From Arbacia lixula (Eukaryota; Echinodermata; Echinoidea; Arbacioida; Arbaciidae): a DNA stretch of 64,000 bases. Below the pieces are notes generated by a model. The model was not told where the DNA came from and made no database searches. It saw only the letters and a list, made by a program, of their open reading frames with translations. Below, one piece after another: positions 34,953 through 48,400 of the stretch. The number at the start of each line of letters is the position of its first letter. Within the stretch, counting starts at the first letter, position 1. The position numbers and the translations under genes are program-made. The stretch covers positions 14,459,105 through 14,523,104 of the forward strand of contig OZ022583.1 in assembly GCA_963669155.1 (NCBI GenBank), read 5' to 3'.

Positions 34953-37900
34953 AGGGGGCGGAATCGAGAAAGGAAGGGAGAGACAAGGGGAGAGAGGAAG
35001 AGACAAATAGAGTGAGAGAGTAAGGGAAAATGTGAGAAAATGAGTGATTGATACACATGGGGAAGGGAGGGGAAGTGGTAAAAGGAAGAGTGCTTTAGAG
35101 AGAAAGAGAGGGGGGAGGAGGAAAGAAGACAGCATGAATCAGTAATAGGGAGAGGGGAAAGAGAGAGGGGCGGATTTTAAAGTACCGTATCAAATGTCAA
35201 AATTAAAGCCGTGGTGGACATGTACAACAACAAAAAAAGTCGAAAAAAATACAAAATCAGTCACATATCAAAATGAAAACAATTGTATATTACTTTCAAC
35301 TGTCATAACTCTATATTATTGATATTAATAATAACATTTACTTCCTGAGTTTGACTTGCTGGAAGGGTTTTTCATCCTCTTTGCTCTTCTTGTCCATGCC
35401 CATCAGGCTGTTATAGCGCATCAGAATGGTGGCCGTCACGCGCCTGCGCAGTCGAGGCATGGTCGGAGAACCGGGAGGAGTGCCCTTCCTCAGATTTTCT
35501 TGTTGCTGACAAAAACGAAGATGTCATCATGTTATCCAGGCGAAGAAGGGAATGCATGCGTATAAGCTATTTTACTGTCCGACCATAAACAGACCATAAA
35601 ACTTACGTTTTATATTATATATAAAAAAAAAGATGATGAGGGTAGGTCGTACAATGGCTTTTATATTACTAATCAAAAACAATAAATCCTTACGTGGGAT
35701 TCATAATGTTTGCTGTGATTTTAAAATAGAAATACGAAAAAAATCGGATTTGATTAACAATTATATTATTTGGAGTGAGATAATGAACGAATTAAAAAAT
35801 GGTCTTTGTAAACTTGCAACATACGTTGAGTGTTCAATTGTGTATTTCCTCAAAACATGCCTTCTTAGACTTGGCTAATTAAATGATTTGATTATTTTAA
35901 GCGTCTGTTTGTTTACAAGTTTTTGAAGAAAAATAAAACGCATGCTTTAAGACAGCGCATATGTGTCCAGTTTGATTTTTATGGCTACTAAATAATTTCT
36001 TTACTAGATATATTTCAAAAATATCTAGAAATATAACATTTATGATTGGTTTCATTATATCACTGTAATATTCGAATGTTCGTAAGGAGAAATCCTGTAA
36101 AACGATGAAGAATTGCCGCTTTAACTGTCACTTTAGTTGGTCTCTTACTTTAGAGCTGGTCTTACCTTTGCTAGTATGGCACCTTTCCTGCCAATGACCG
36201 GCTGAAGCCGCGGACTACTTGCATTCATGACCAATATCTGAGTGCCCTTCTTCCGGGCACGTATTTTCTCCATGACTTCGCTGTAGTGGAGGGTCAGGCC
36301 GTAGAGTTCTTCATGGTATCGATCCTCATCCTGCGTCGCCCAGAAAGCAGCGGGAAGGATGGATGTAACGGAAGGGGGGGGGGGGGAAGGAGGAATTAAC
36401 AGAAGGACGGAAAGAGGAAGGAGGAAGGAAAGAAGGAAAGAAGGGAGGAGAGAGGAAGGTAGAAAGGAGGAGAACGGACGAAAGGAGGAAGGTAATAGAA
36501 ATGAAAGAAGAAGCAAGAATGACGGAAGGAATGAATGAGGAATGGAGGAGGAGTGAAAGAAGGAAGGAGGGAGGAAAAAGGAAAGAAGAAAGATAGAAGA
36601 GGTGATTACACAGGGGAGAACAGAACAGGTGGTATGAAGAAGGTGTAGAAGGAGAGGCGAAGGGAGGGGGAAATAAATAAAAATAGATGAAAGGAGTAAT
36701 TCGAAAATTATAATCAAGCAAATTTTGAAAGAAATTTGAAAATCAGTATGTTCCACTTAAAAAAAAATCAACAAAGGTTTATTTGTGCATTGATTTTCAA
36801 AAGGCAAATTCTAAAGAAATTTCAAATTACAAATTCTTAACAAAATTAATACGATTCTTGACTTGAAAGTTATTAAAATGTGACTTGGTGAAGAAAACAA
36901 ATTACCTTCATCCGCCTCACGAAGTTTTTCGCCTCTGCCGCCCCCATGCGTCCAAAATCAGCGATGATAGTTTCCACTGATTTGCTGACTTCTCTAACCA
37001 TGTTGACGTCACCGCTAACGTAGATGTGGCCGTGACGTCGGAAGAGAACGTTGTAGACCATCCATGGGTGGTCCTTCAGGATATCCTGAACGTATTTCTG
37101 GGATGAGATGATTGATGTAATTGGTATTGGTTGGTTTATTGATAGATTGACAATTAATTTATTGATCAAATTGATGATTGGTTCATTCCATTCCATTTTG
37201 TTTATGAACTATTAGCCGCGGAATCGAAGCCACACTGAGAATGCAGGAAGTAACATTTAATAACAAATACAAACTGCTCTAAGGACACGTTTCAATGATG
37301 GCTCACCCTGTTCTTTCCGGGCTCCCTCGAATAGCCAGTCAACACGGATGAGAGGGCGCCCTCGTCCTTAGCAACCGACGTCTCCCCTTTGTAGAGGTCT
37401 TCCTTCGCGTTCCTGCAGCCAAACACGAGCGTCATATCGCCGAAGCGGTCCGAGCCGCCGTCACCCTCCCCGCGTCTCTCCCGAGAGTCGACGGCACCGG
37501 ACTGATTGGATCCTCCTCTACCTCCACGACTCGAGCTGCTGCTGCTGCTGTTCTCGTTGCTATTCGAGGCTTGCTGCCGAATTTCGGCCTGCCGCTCCTG
37601 CCAGAAGGACCGGAAGGGGGCAACCCCCGTCCCTGGCCCGACCATGATGATAGGCACGGATGGATCAGCTGGCAGGTTGAAGTACGGAGCTCTATACGCA
37701 ACCAGAAAAAAAATATACAGATCCCGAAGGCCAATGAAAATATATCCCTCGACAACAAATACATTGTAATCCATTGCAAATACGTTTCAGCCAACATTTC
37801 TTTCGTAAAGGTCAATTCAAATTGTTCCTAAAAGCTAGCAATACACTTCAAGCTCAAGGTACTAACGAACTGAGAGGAAGTCATTTTTCGTTTAGTCAAT

Positions 37901-40900
37901 GTTAATTATTAGTGTTATTTTCTCTTGCATAATGCGGCCACACAATGTTGTAAAGACTATGGATTGGTTTCTTTATATATTGGCATTCACAATTCTTGAC
38001 AATTGCACAATTTGTATGACAACTTCATATTTTGATTTGCTTGTGGCTATAATCGTGTATGATATTGTATTCGAGAGCAAATTATTTTGATTCATTTCAA
38101 AATCAATAATCTTTGTCTAACACTGAAACATACTCATGAGAAATGACCGAGAACAACAAAATTGCATATTAAACCTAGTACAATCACACATCCTGAACGT
38201 AGTATGAATACAAGTTCATAGTTATAGTGTGACGAATTGTTGTGACATGTAAATTTCAAAATTGAACGATGACAAGAAGAATGTCATGAGGAATGAAAAC
38301 ACAAATGAGCCATTTCTCCTAACTCGTTTTCTGATCATTGACATATTTAGGACTGTAGAACAGGTGTACTTACGGGGTGACGTAGGCAGGAATTACGTCA
38401 TCTTTCCAGACCCTGTAGAGCCAGGATGAACAGGTCCCGTTGTGGACCGTGCCTCTGCCTCCTGGGGTGGGGTGGGGAGACATTGATGATAGGATACAAC
38501 CCTTTGACAATAATTTGGAGGTGTGCCATTGATGCGTGTGTATGATCTGCTTACTTGTGCATTGAGCTATTCTACCCGTTCATTGCACAAATGACCGTAT
38601 GAATAAAACAAGGAGTTGTGATTAGACTTAAGACGAATTATTTCCTTAGCAGAAAAAAAAAGAGAAAAGTAGCGCACACCTCAATGAATCAACTGCTATG
38701 ATTCATTGTACAGTACTTGCCTTTTATTTGGACTCCCCCGACTTAAGGTCCCTCCGATTCATAACTGTGATTGGCAAACTGGCGCATATGTTGTTGTTTT
38801 TCAGTCAGTCTTCAGAATACCAAAACCTTCTTTGCTCAAAGAGTTTTTATGAAAAATTTCATTCAGAATACCACCATATGTTTGTTCTCTTTATACTAGG
38901 TAAAAATAGATAAATTAAACTGAAATATCTTCCTAGCCATGACATACCATTGGGATGGTAGGAGACGACTGCTACGGTGGCGTGAATCTCGTTGGGGTAC
39001 TGCTTGGGGCTGGAGCTGATGGAGAAGTAGCGGGGCTTGACGAGCGGGAGCTGGGTGAGGAGCAAGGACGCGGGGACCCGCAGCGACGGGTACCCCTCCA
39101 GGATTTCGGCCATGTTCGGCCAGTTTTCGGCCTTCCATTCCTCGTAGTCCTCAGAACCCTGTGACCATGATTATAGGGAAAGATAGATCATGAAAGAATG
39201 GTCACCCGCTCATCTTTCATGTGTTGTGTCAAACAATTGTTTTTCCAATTTTTTGATAAAGAAATAAAACAACAGGAAAATCTTTAATTTAAGGGCAACT
39301 AAATGTATATATTTTTAAATAATTAAAGGCAACCGAATTTTGACAAAAAAAAATAATAACAAAATTGAGGTTGGCAACAGTTTCTAGAACATCATTCATA
39401 TCACAAGGAAATTATTTGAATTATAAAAATAACGTTTATTTGTAACATTGAAGTAGACAAGTGATGACATTTTTTTTATATGAGAAAGATTAGTAACACT
39501 CAATGTTGTTCTTACCATTCCAAGGATTGTAAGTTTCTCTTTATCCCGAGGGTCGTTGGCGCGTGTTGCTAGGAGACGGAGAAAGTCTGGGGTAGGGGGC
39601 GTGGTCAGGTCAAGGAAGCGCTCCAGGGCAGTTCTCATCGAACACGAAGGGAGGCGAGAGACTGTCGTCCACACTTTCAGCATACCTATAGGGAACATGG
39701 TGTGGTGATTTTGTTTCTTAATGGAATAGTTCATCCTGAAATTTAGTTAGTTTCAATGATAGGAGACACATGAAAGAAACGCATTAGTGAAGGTTTTAAG
39801 AAAATCAGTCAAAGGTTAAGAAAGTTATGATCTGTTTAAGTTTTGATTTTATGACGTCACGTGCAAGGTGCTCTTCCATCATAATATCTTCATGTTTCCC
39901 ACATGGTGTGTACAATATTTGTCAAAAATGTGCATTTTCTCAAAAAGATATCCTATCGTTTTGTCTGTCATGTCTCTGCATTTGATACATCATTAGAAAT
40001 ACGTCTTTACACATATTACTGTATGAGCAAATATCATTCCGTTGTCAAAAATAAAAAAAAAGAGCAATTCATGGAATATTTCTGTACACCACATTATGGG
40101 TGAGCACCTAACAGGTGACGTCACAAAATTGAAATTTCAAACTATCATAACTTTCTTATCCTTTAATGGATTTCGTCAATTCTTTACTAAGTTATGTTTC
40201 TTCATGTTTCTGCTTTAATTGAACCCAAATTATCTTCAGGGTGAACTATCCCTTTAAGCCTTTTTGTGCCTTTTTGACATTTTTTGCAACTCTTGTAAAA
40301 ACAAAATGCACACGTGGCACATGAATAGTCAAATAGTTATTTTTGAAACTATTTGGGGCCGATGACCCCTTTGTCCATCAACGTAACTATATTCCTAATA
40401 GTGCATTTTGTAACACTAACGATTTGGCCAGTTGTATAAGTTTTACGTGTGTTAACAACGCAGGAAAGAGTTGCAAACATAACTCTAAGTGTGGTATAGT
40501 AGAACTTACCAAAATATGACTTAAGAGATGTCTGCTTTTTCAGCTTACATGAATGTTTACTCATGTAAATGTAGGCAGGTGAGAGTACTATGTTTAATAT
40601 GTCCTAAAGATGAGCCCTAAACAGTTGTTTGGAAACCAGGTAAGTCGAGCTACTCAAAATGAAATGAGTGAGAGTGATGAGATATCAACAACTTACCTAG
40701 CTGGGTCTCTCGTGGTTCCAGTTTCTCCAACTTAAAGAGTGCCTCTGGGGACTTGTGATAGTCCAGTCTTTTGAGCACGCGCGCGACCAGCGTGCTGTCA
40801 TTGGCTGGATAGATGGCCACGTGATCACCCGGCCGATACGTCAGTTCCTTCTGTCCGTTCGTGTTTAGACGTACTAGGATTGTGGCACGGCTGGGAAAGA

Positions 40901-42523
40901 AACCAAGATATTTTCATTTTACTTGAATGCACTTCAAGTGAATATTCGAAGGAAGGAAAGCTTTAAATCTGCTACAGCTGCTACATCTGAAACATCTTTT
41001 TCTTCTTCCGCATTATTATTTGCACGTGAAATATCCTTCCCCTTTTGCAGGTCTCTCCCTCCCACCACCCTTCCGCTCTCTGAATCCAATCTCTTCTATA
41101 TTTGTTTCTATTTTTTTTCTTCCCCATCCCGCTCTCCTTCCTCCTGGCCCCCTCCCTCTATGTACCCCCCCCCCTCTCTCAGTATTGCTCTCTTTGTCCC
41201 CCCCCCCCCCTCCATTCCCCCTTTTTTTCTCTCTTGCGCTCTCTCCCTCTCTCGCTTTCTGTCTGTCTGTCTCTCTGTCTCTGTCTGTCTCTCTCTCTCT
41301 ATCTCTCTGTCTCTGTCTGTCTGTCTCTCTCTCTCTCTGTCTGTCTCTCTGTCTTTCTCTCTCTCTATCTATCTCCCTCCCTCTCACATGGCATGCCTCT
41401 CTTACCTGGACTCCTGCGGCAGCAGATTCTTGCGGGAGATGATGTTGCAGGGGAAGACCTTCCGGCCGTGAAGCCGGGTCAGCGCATCGCAGAGATCAGG
41501 CGGTGGGCCTGTGCTGCTCAGATCCGTTCCGGCTGCGTAGATACGGAACTTAGACGGAGCCCAGTCTGATCCAGCGGACACCAGAGTAGGGGTCGGGGGC
41601 AGTCCCGACGCGCTGTCCCCGATATGGAACTTCTCACAGGCGCTCTGTAAATACAGAATTTTGTTAGAATACAGTACCACCATATAAAACATTACTAGAA
41701 CACAAACTGTAGCTGCAGTACTTCAAGTGGTCCTTCATATTTCCATGATGTTTATATTATTTATTTTATATTTGCTTCACAGTGTACTGTTCCATCTCCG
41801 TTCAGCTAATTACTTCGTCATGTATTTTCTCTATAGTGTAAGCTGCAGCAAATGATCATTATGATACAAACTAACCATTCAACTTGCTTTACTTCTTCCG
41901 CTATGTAAACAGTTAAAGAAGCAGTTACGGGAAATGGAGAAGAAAGCCGACGACAAAAATTAGAGAGGCGACAAATCTTTTTAAGTCCTTATTATTAGTA
42001 GCATATCTTATAAATAAATTTATTATCAGCTCTCCAAAATTTTGGGTGCAACAAAGGAGATCGTACATCAATTGATATTCACCTTGAACGTTTTGATCAT
42101 CCAGTTATCAAAGGTTTCGTCCAGCCCTCCCATTTCGTCACCATATCCCATATCCACCATCCGCTCAGCACCCAGCGAGTCAAGCATGAGGTCGACGCCC
42201 CGAGCAAAGGCGCAGAAGTACGGGTAGATGCTGGACCCAAGGCCAAACACACCGAAGCTGAAATATCCGAATATTAGCAAAATGGTTGTTCACGATTATG
42301 TTATTTATTTCCTTTTGATTTTTCTTTTGATTTGAAAGTGGTTAGAAGTATAATTTTTATCAAATGAACTCAGTCAGACACAGTGTTGTGATGGGGGAGG
42401 GGTGAAAGGAGGGAGGTGGTGAAAAAAGGGAGAAAAGTAAACGATATTGAGGGGAGGGGAATACGAAGAAGACAAATTATAAACATACATGAATAGAGAG
42501 ACAGAGAGAGAGAGACAGAGAGA

Positions 42524-42567
<44 letters not shown>

Positions 42568-42737
42568 AAGAGAGAGAGAAGAATAAATTCCTACTTAATC
42601 TCCAGCTTCAAACTAACCAACATAAAAAACAGAGGAGACAAAACGGATATAGCCTGACTGACAGACATATGAAAAGTGTGTGATAAAAGGAGGGAACGAG
42701 AGAGAGAGATAGAAAGAGAGAGAGAAGGGGAGGGAGA

Positions 42738-42773
<36 letters not shown>

Positions 42774-45464
42774 TTTATGAATTCATTTGTCAACCAGAGA
42801 CTTAAAGAGCATGAAGAAAGAAGGGGGAGCCCAACCCCGTTCAAAAGTCAAACTCGTCAAAGATGGAGTCGTCCCATTTTGTACCGCGCAGCCACATTCA
42901 GGTTTTCAGGTTTTGTCTGTTTGTCATGTCCGCTTCCGGTCCAGTGTACTAGCGTATGTAACCGGAAGTGAGCATGACTACAAACAAACCAGAGTGCTGC
43001 TGCGCGGTGCATCAAGGGACGTCTAGCATGCGGTATGGTGAATTTAGCAAGTGTGTTTTTTTTACCTCAAACTGCCCAACATGCCAGCTCCCTTCAGATT
43101 GAAGCCCCCACCAGCTGTGACGTCAGAGAGGGGGTTCCCCTCACAGAACTTCTCGCATCGGGGCGACATGGGGGCGCTATGTAGTGGGAGGAAAAATCAT
43201 CATAATTAACTATGTCGGTGCCAAGCCATGTTGTGGTCAGGTAGATCTCGATACTTGTGTACACTCAATTATATATGTCAGTTGTTGTATCATTTAATAT
43301 GATGCATTTGTTCTCATCCAGACTCAAAATGAATTAAATCAACAAAATAGAGTGAATGCTTTTCCTTTTAATGGTGTCATGGTATGAAAGTGTTCTTACT
43401 TTGCATAAACAAATTTGATTAAGGTTTGGACACAACCGAGCACTAAATCACGGGATGAGTTCTCACTTCATCCTTGTAAGTGCCTTGGGTGCGTTTTGCG
43501 CAAGTAGGGCACGCAAAGCAGACATGTGTCTAGCACACAAATGGTTAATGATTATTATACTCACTCTGGGACGACCGATGCGTTGTTGTTGTTGTCATCC
43601 GTCATCTCCATGAGGTAGCGACAAAACTCCTTGAATGAAAGGAACGATATTCATCAGTAAACATAGATACACCTATGTATCTAACCCTCAAAACCAAGGC
43701 TTGACTAGACCATTGATTCATAACATAGTAGATGACTGTACCCATAGTAATAAAAGGATTACATGGATTAAGGATTAGAAATGTTGGCATGCCCCCATTT
43801 ATGAACAAAATTTATGGAGAATGTTCGATTTTGTTTATAAATGGATGGAATAACCTTAATGTATATTTCTCGAAAATGAATTAAGACACGACTTTATATT
43901 TATAGAATTCGATGGGGTTTTCTCATTGTTGAATGGAAAATTCAACTACTAGAAGAATGATCATACAACCTTGCACAATTTCAAAATAATCTGGCGTATA
44001 TACAAATACTAGTTTTGATTACATCTGGATGCGGATACTGGAAAAGAAGAAGAATTAAAGTCTTATGTATCAGTTGCATTGGTATAAAATCAACATAAAA
44101 GTGAACACTGTGTATGAACAATTGAATGAAAAGTGTTATTAACATACTCATTTCATGAATCATATGATATCATCATTTTATTGAAATTGGGCGTAGGAAA
44201 GTAGTCATAAAGGGGTAAGGAGAAATTGGAGTGAATGGAAAAATGGCAGGAAAGAGAAACAGGGAGAGGAGAAAAAGAATTTTGTAATTGATGTTAATTT
44301 GTTATAATAAAAACAGAATTATAAAAAAAAAAAAAAAAAAAAAAGAATTAGCGTGGGCTCAGCCGGTTAGTGTACGTTGCACACGCACCTGTCCGTTGCT
44401 AGGCGCTTCCCCGTTGCCACGCGTGCTCGTGACGACTAGCAGAAGGTTCTCGTGCTCCAGATTCATGACGTCATACTCGTCCATGCACAGGAGGCGGATG
44501 TCGAAGGCCTGTCGGAACATTTCGTAGACCTTCTTTGCGTAGTACGCGGATTTGCCGAACTCGCTGGCGTAGAGTACGGTGGCCTTGAAGGTTCCCGATA
44601 GAGCTCGTCGTAAGACACGCGATGAAAAGCGCGCCGGACTGAAAAAAATGAGGACAGTGGAATGTCCATAATTGCTTACTCATATGTAAGTTGTAATACA
44701 TGGTTAATCATTATCGAATGGTCTCTAGGTAGAAACGTATTTCCCTGAAAAGGTCGTATCATATGATTTTGTCAAGCATGCTTACCCACCATTTTTATAT
44801 TGTGTGTAATGTATTACCACACAGTATTTGCGATATTTTTACATCTACTTACCTTGTCACAGGAGTTGGTCAGTACAACGTTGCCTAATTCGCGCTCGCG
44901 TGCGCAAGAAGGGAAAGAAACTACAGGATTAAGGGCTAAAGAGGGTTTAATTTTGTTTACTACCGGACGGAATCGTTGCTATGTTTTAGTTTATTCACTA
45001 TTAAAATCAAAACTTGTCATAAACATGATTAATAGGTTTGATCAGACTTTGATTTCAAGCTACTTTCGTCAAGCCACTACAACAGCGTACCATTTTAGGG
45101 GATACCGTACAATGTATTACCATTATGACCTTTATTTGGACAGCTTTGCATCAATAGTAGTAATGAGTTAATGCAAAATCATTATTTAGACAAACTATGG
45201 ATTCGAAATCACCAAACAAACCTATAATTCGAGTTACTTGGGGATGGTGTTGGCGTTGGTGGGTGGTGGGCGGCGGGGAGTGGCTACGCACATAATTTTA
45301 ACACCTTACATACGTCAGAGAAGACCACAAATAATTCGATTAGCGGGGGTTTTTTTAAGATAATTATGTGATTCTTACTCTGCTCCCGGTGACCGCAGTC
45401 GGTCTGAGGTGATGCGGCCTGATGCAATCCTAGACTTCCATTCAGCAGTCTGCCACTGGTTATC
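34532..45464 (-). CDS. NOS-like gene: calmodulin site and reductase-domain exons 10-24
   Basis: Residues 559-1419. A basic amphipathic stretch ([20 protein letters not shown], about 589-608) sits where NOS binds calmodulin. FMN-binding LYASEFGKS (609-617) and [15 protein letters not shown] follow. A Cys/Gly-rich insert lies between MTDDNNNN and [17 protein letters not shown], like the autoinhibitory loop of constitutive NOS. FAD-binding RYFSISS is at 1031-1037, NADPH-binding [17 protein letters not shown] from 1106, then VFGCR and [10 protein letters not shown]. The last has Ser1244 where reductases usually have Cys. A Ser/Gly/Arg-rich insert of about 43 residues (1129-1171) interrupts the NADPH lobe. 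The flavin-shielding aromatic appears as Tyr1290 ([11 protein letters not shown]). The C-terminal tail beyond it is long and basic ([13 protein letters not shown]). Two endings are possible: splicing from 35342 to 34622, or read-through to TAA at 35338-35340. Confidence 0.88.
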
Positions 45465-48400
45465 CTGGGAGAGAGAGAAGTATTGATAGTTGTCCATTGA
45501 AGAATTCAGTCATCCCTACACCCATCCGTATCTTTATTTATCCATCTGTTAATCAGTTCGTCCATCCATCTATTCAAACTTACATTCGTTCGTCAAACCG
45601 TCAACCTCTCGACCCGTCCGCCTCTCGACCCGCCCATCCACTCCTTTATCCATCTATCCACTCCTTCATCCATCCACCCATCCTTCCATCCATCCATCTA
45701 TCCTCACACCTTCCATCTATCCACCCTTCTATCAAAATATGTATATATTGATCTATCCATCTATCCATCCATCTGTTAATCAGTTCGACCATCTATCCAT
45801 CCAATCTTCAATTCGTTCGTCAAACCGTCCATATCTCTCTATCCGTCTATCCTTCCATCCGCCCATCAATCAATCCATCCACCCTTCCTTCTATCCAACC
45901 CTCATTTGATATATGTTTATTGATCTATCCATTTATTCAGGCAATCAGGCATATCAGGCAATCAATCTATCTCTCAACCATCTACCTATATCCATGCCCG
46001 TACCTGCAAGGCGAAGCTGGGTGTGAGTCGGTAGTTGAGTGTCTCCTGATGAAACAGGCGTGTGAGGGAGGCAGTGAGCGGAGAGACTACGGCCCGCCAG
46101 TCCGTTGGGCAACCGTGCCTGGTCCGGTGCTCAGCTATAAAGAACTTCATGAATTCCTCAGACGCTGTGTGGTGGTCCATGATTGTCACCCCGTGTCGCT
46201 GAAGAAGAGAAAATTAAATCAGTTTTAAGAGTTTAAGTTTGAGGTTTTCGCTCGTAACATGTTTTCAATAGCGTGTACAAAATATTTATTATACATTATA
46301 CCAGTCGCTAAATCAAAAGTAAAAAAATATCCGGTAGCAATATTATTTTCGCGTTTACTCGATGCGCCGACATCCGTGGCTAAATGAAGATGCACGCAAC
46401 AACATGCATTTAAAATAAAAAGTTTCGACTCTTCTGAAATGTTGTTCATGATTTTTCACTGCACGTTACTGTATAATATACAATCCTCCTCCACACCCTT
46501 TCCTGGTTGCCAAATCAAAGGCAAATACAATTCCGGCAGCAATGTTATTTTCGTATTTTCTTGGGCGTATGTGTTGGGAGGTAATACCGCAGAAGCCCCC
46601 AGCACTTACTATACCAGCTATTCTATTCTTCTGGAGAGTGATATATGTCACTTTAAGCACCAGCGAAGTTTGCCCCATGAAGCGAGGGTTGTCTGGCATA
46701 GAAGGAGTTAAGCCTACAATGATGACTACGACATTAACGACGACGACGACGACGATAATGATGATGATGGATTCACATACCTGGAAACTGTGCAGGACTG
46801 CGACGTTCATCTCAACCAAGGTGCGGTCTTTCCAGAGAGAGTCAGCAACCGTTGTGTCCAGGCCTAGGCGCTCGGCTACCATCTAGGATCAAAGTATAAT
46901 ATGATGATTTAGATACATTGAACTCGTTCCCATACTCTTCTTAAAGCAGCAATTATATATCTTGCATCTCAACAGTGGAAATAAATATATACGGAAGTCT
47001 GTTTGGAAGAAATATGTCAACCGTGCAGTCTTCGCTGGGAGTGCATAGCTGATCTTGATGCACACACTGTGAGTAAGCCATTTTTCGTAATTACTTTCCC
47101 CCTTACTGCCTGGGGTTGCAGTTCGATATTCCGAAGGTTCGTTATTCCGTACATACAAGTTAATAGGCCTAATGCATGGATGAATATTCATAAGCATCTC
47201 AGTTATCATGTGGGTAATTCAAGGTGGAAAAGCCAATATGGGCCCCATATGGGTTTTATATGGCTCAGTCGACCCAGAAATAGGACCACATTACCCATAT
47301 ACATACCACATGAGGCCCATATGGTTTTATTATCTGGGTTCTAGGAAGCACAAACTATATGGGGCCCATATGGGTTGAACATGGTACATTTGGGCCACAG
47401 TAGACCCACATGATTCCCATATCTGCCCCAGATACTTTGCTATCTGGATTCCAATTACTAGTTTCTTCCAATCACTGGAATTTGTTTTGGTTTTTTTTTT
47501 TCAACTCTCGGCAAAGCATGAGGGTGAGTGCGCATTATACTTCTATATGTGCTATTGGTCGAAGGCCTAAATTTTAATGTTATACTTTTGAATCAATTTT
47601 ACGGGTTGGACTTGTAATTAGCTGTTGTTTAATTTTGATTCGCATCATCCAAGCTTATTGTTACTAGAGATAAGGATAGAAAATAAATTAAAGTGGATTT
47701 CAAAAGCAAAAACAAAAACAAGGGGGAGGAAATGTGACTGCCTGCTTAATACATATAGAGATAGAGAAAAAAACAACTAATCAAAACAAATTTAAAAAAA
47801 AATCAAAAGATTACGCAATGGTTGCCAGGCGTTCAGGTGTCGTGACTTAGGAGCCAATTCAATGACCTTTTACCGACTACCATTAGTGCCCTTCTGATAT
47901 GACGATCGACCCAAAGCATGTCTCTTCGTAAACTCCTGGAACTCTAGCCGAGGCCCTGACGATTTAGGGGAGGAAACAAGGCTGATCCCAATCACACGGT
48001 GCCAAACCGCAAAAATCCTTGAACCTGTATTAGCGTCAGACGAGATTCGAACCCGTGCGAGGAGCGCGAGTGTGAGCTTACTGCCGGCGTATTAGACCTC
48101 TCGGCCATAATAGCGTCGGTGCTCAACCGGGAGAATTTAGCCGCTACATGGCGTTTATGTTTATGTTTGCATCCCTCCACGATGAATGTTTTAGCGACCC
48201 TAAGCTGTGAATGTATCGTGCCCGAAATCGTTCATACACTACGAACATGGTCTTTTGTTATGCGGACATTTCAAAGGGACCCTTTGAAATTGTGTCCGCA
48301 TAACAAAAGATCGTGTCCGTAGTGTCAGTAATACACACAGACCCTTGGTACATACAGAGTCGTGGCCTTATGTATTCAGAGTACATGCTAAGTTTAATGT

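Noticed and set aside
35338-35343. Stop codon directly after KLRK as the only NOS end
   Set aside because: Kept as an alternative, but a phase-correct donor overlaps it and a clean terminal exon follows at 34532-34622, so splicing is the preferred model.
44820-44880. Possible extra NOS exon (minus strand, ends before gtaagt at the low-coordinate side)
   Set aside because: A good donor and a short open frame exist, but exon 10 (ends 45379) joins exon 11 (starts 44638) in phase and restores the calmodulin/FMN region; adding this segment brings a stop or breaks the frame.
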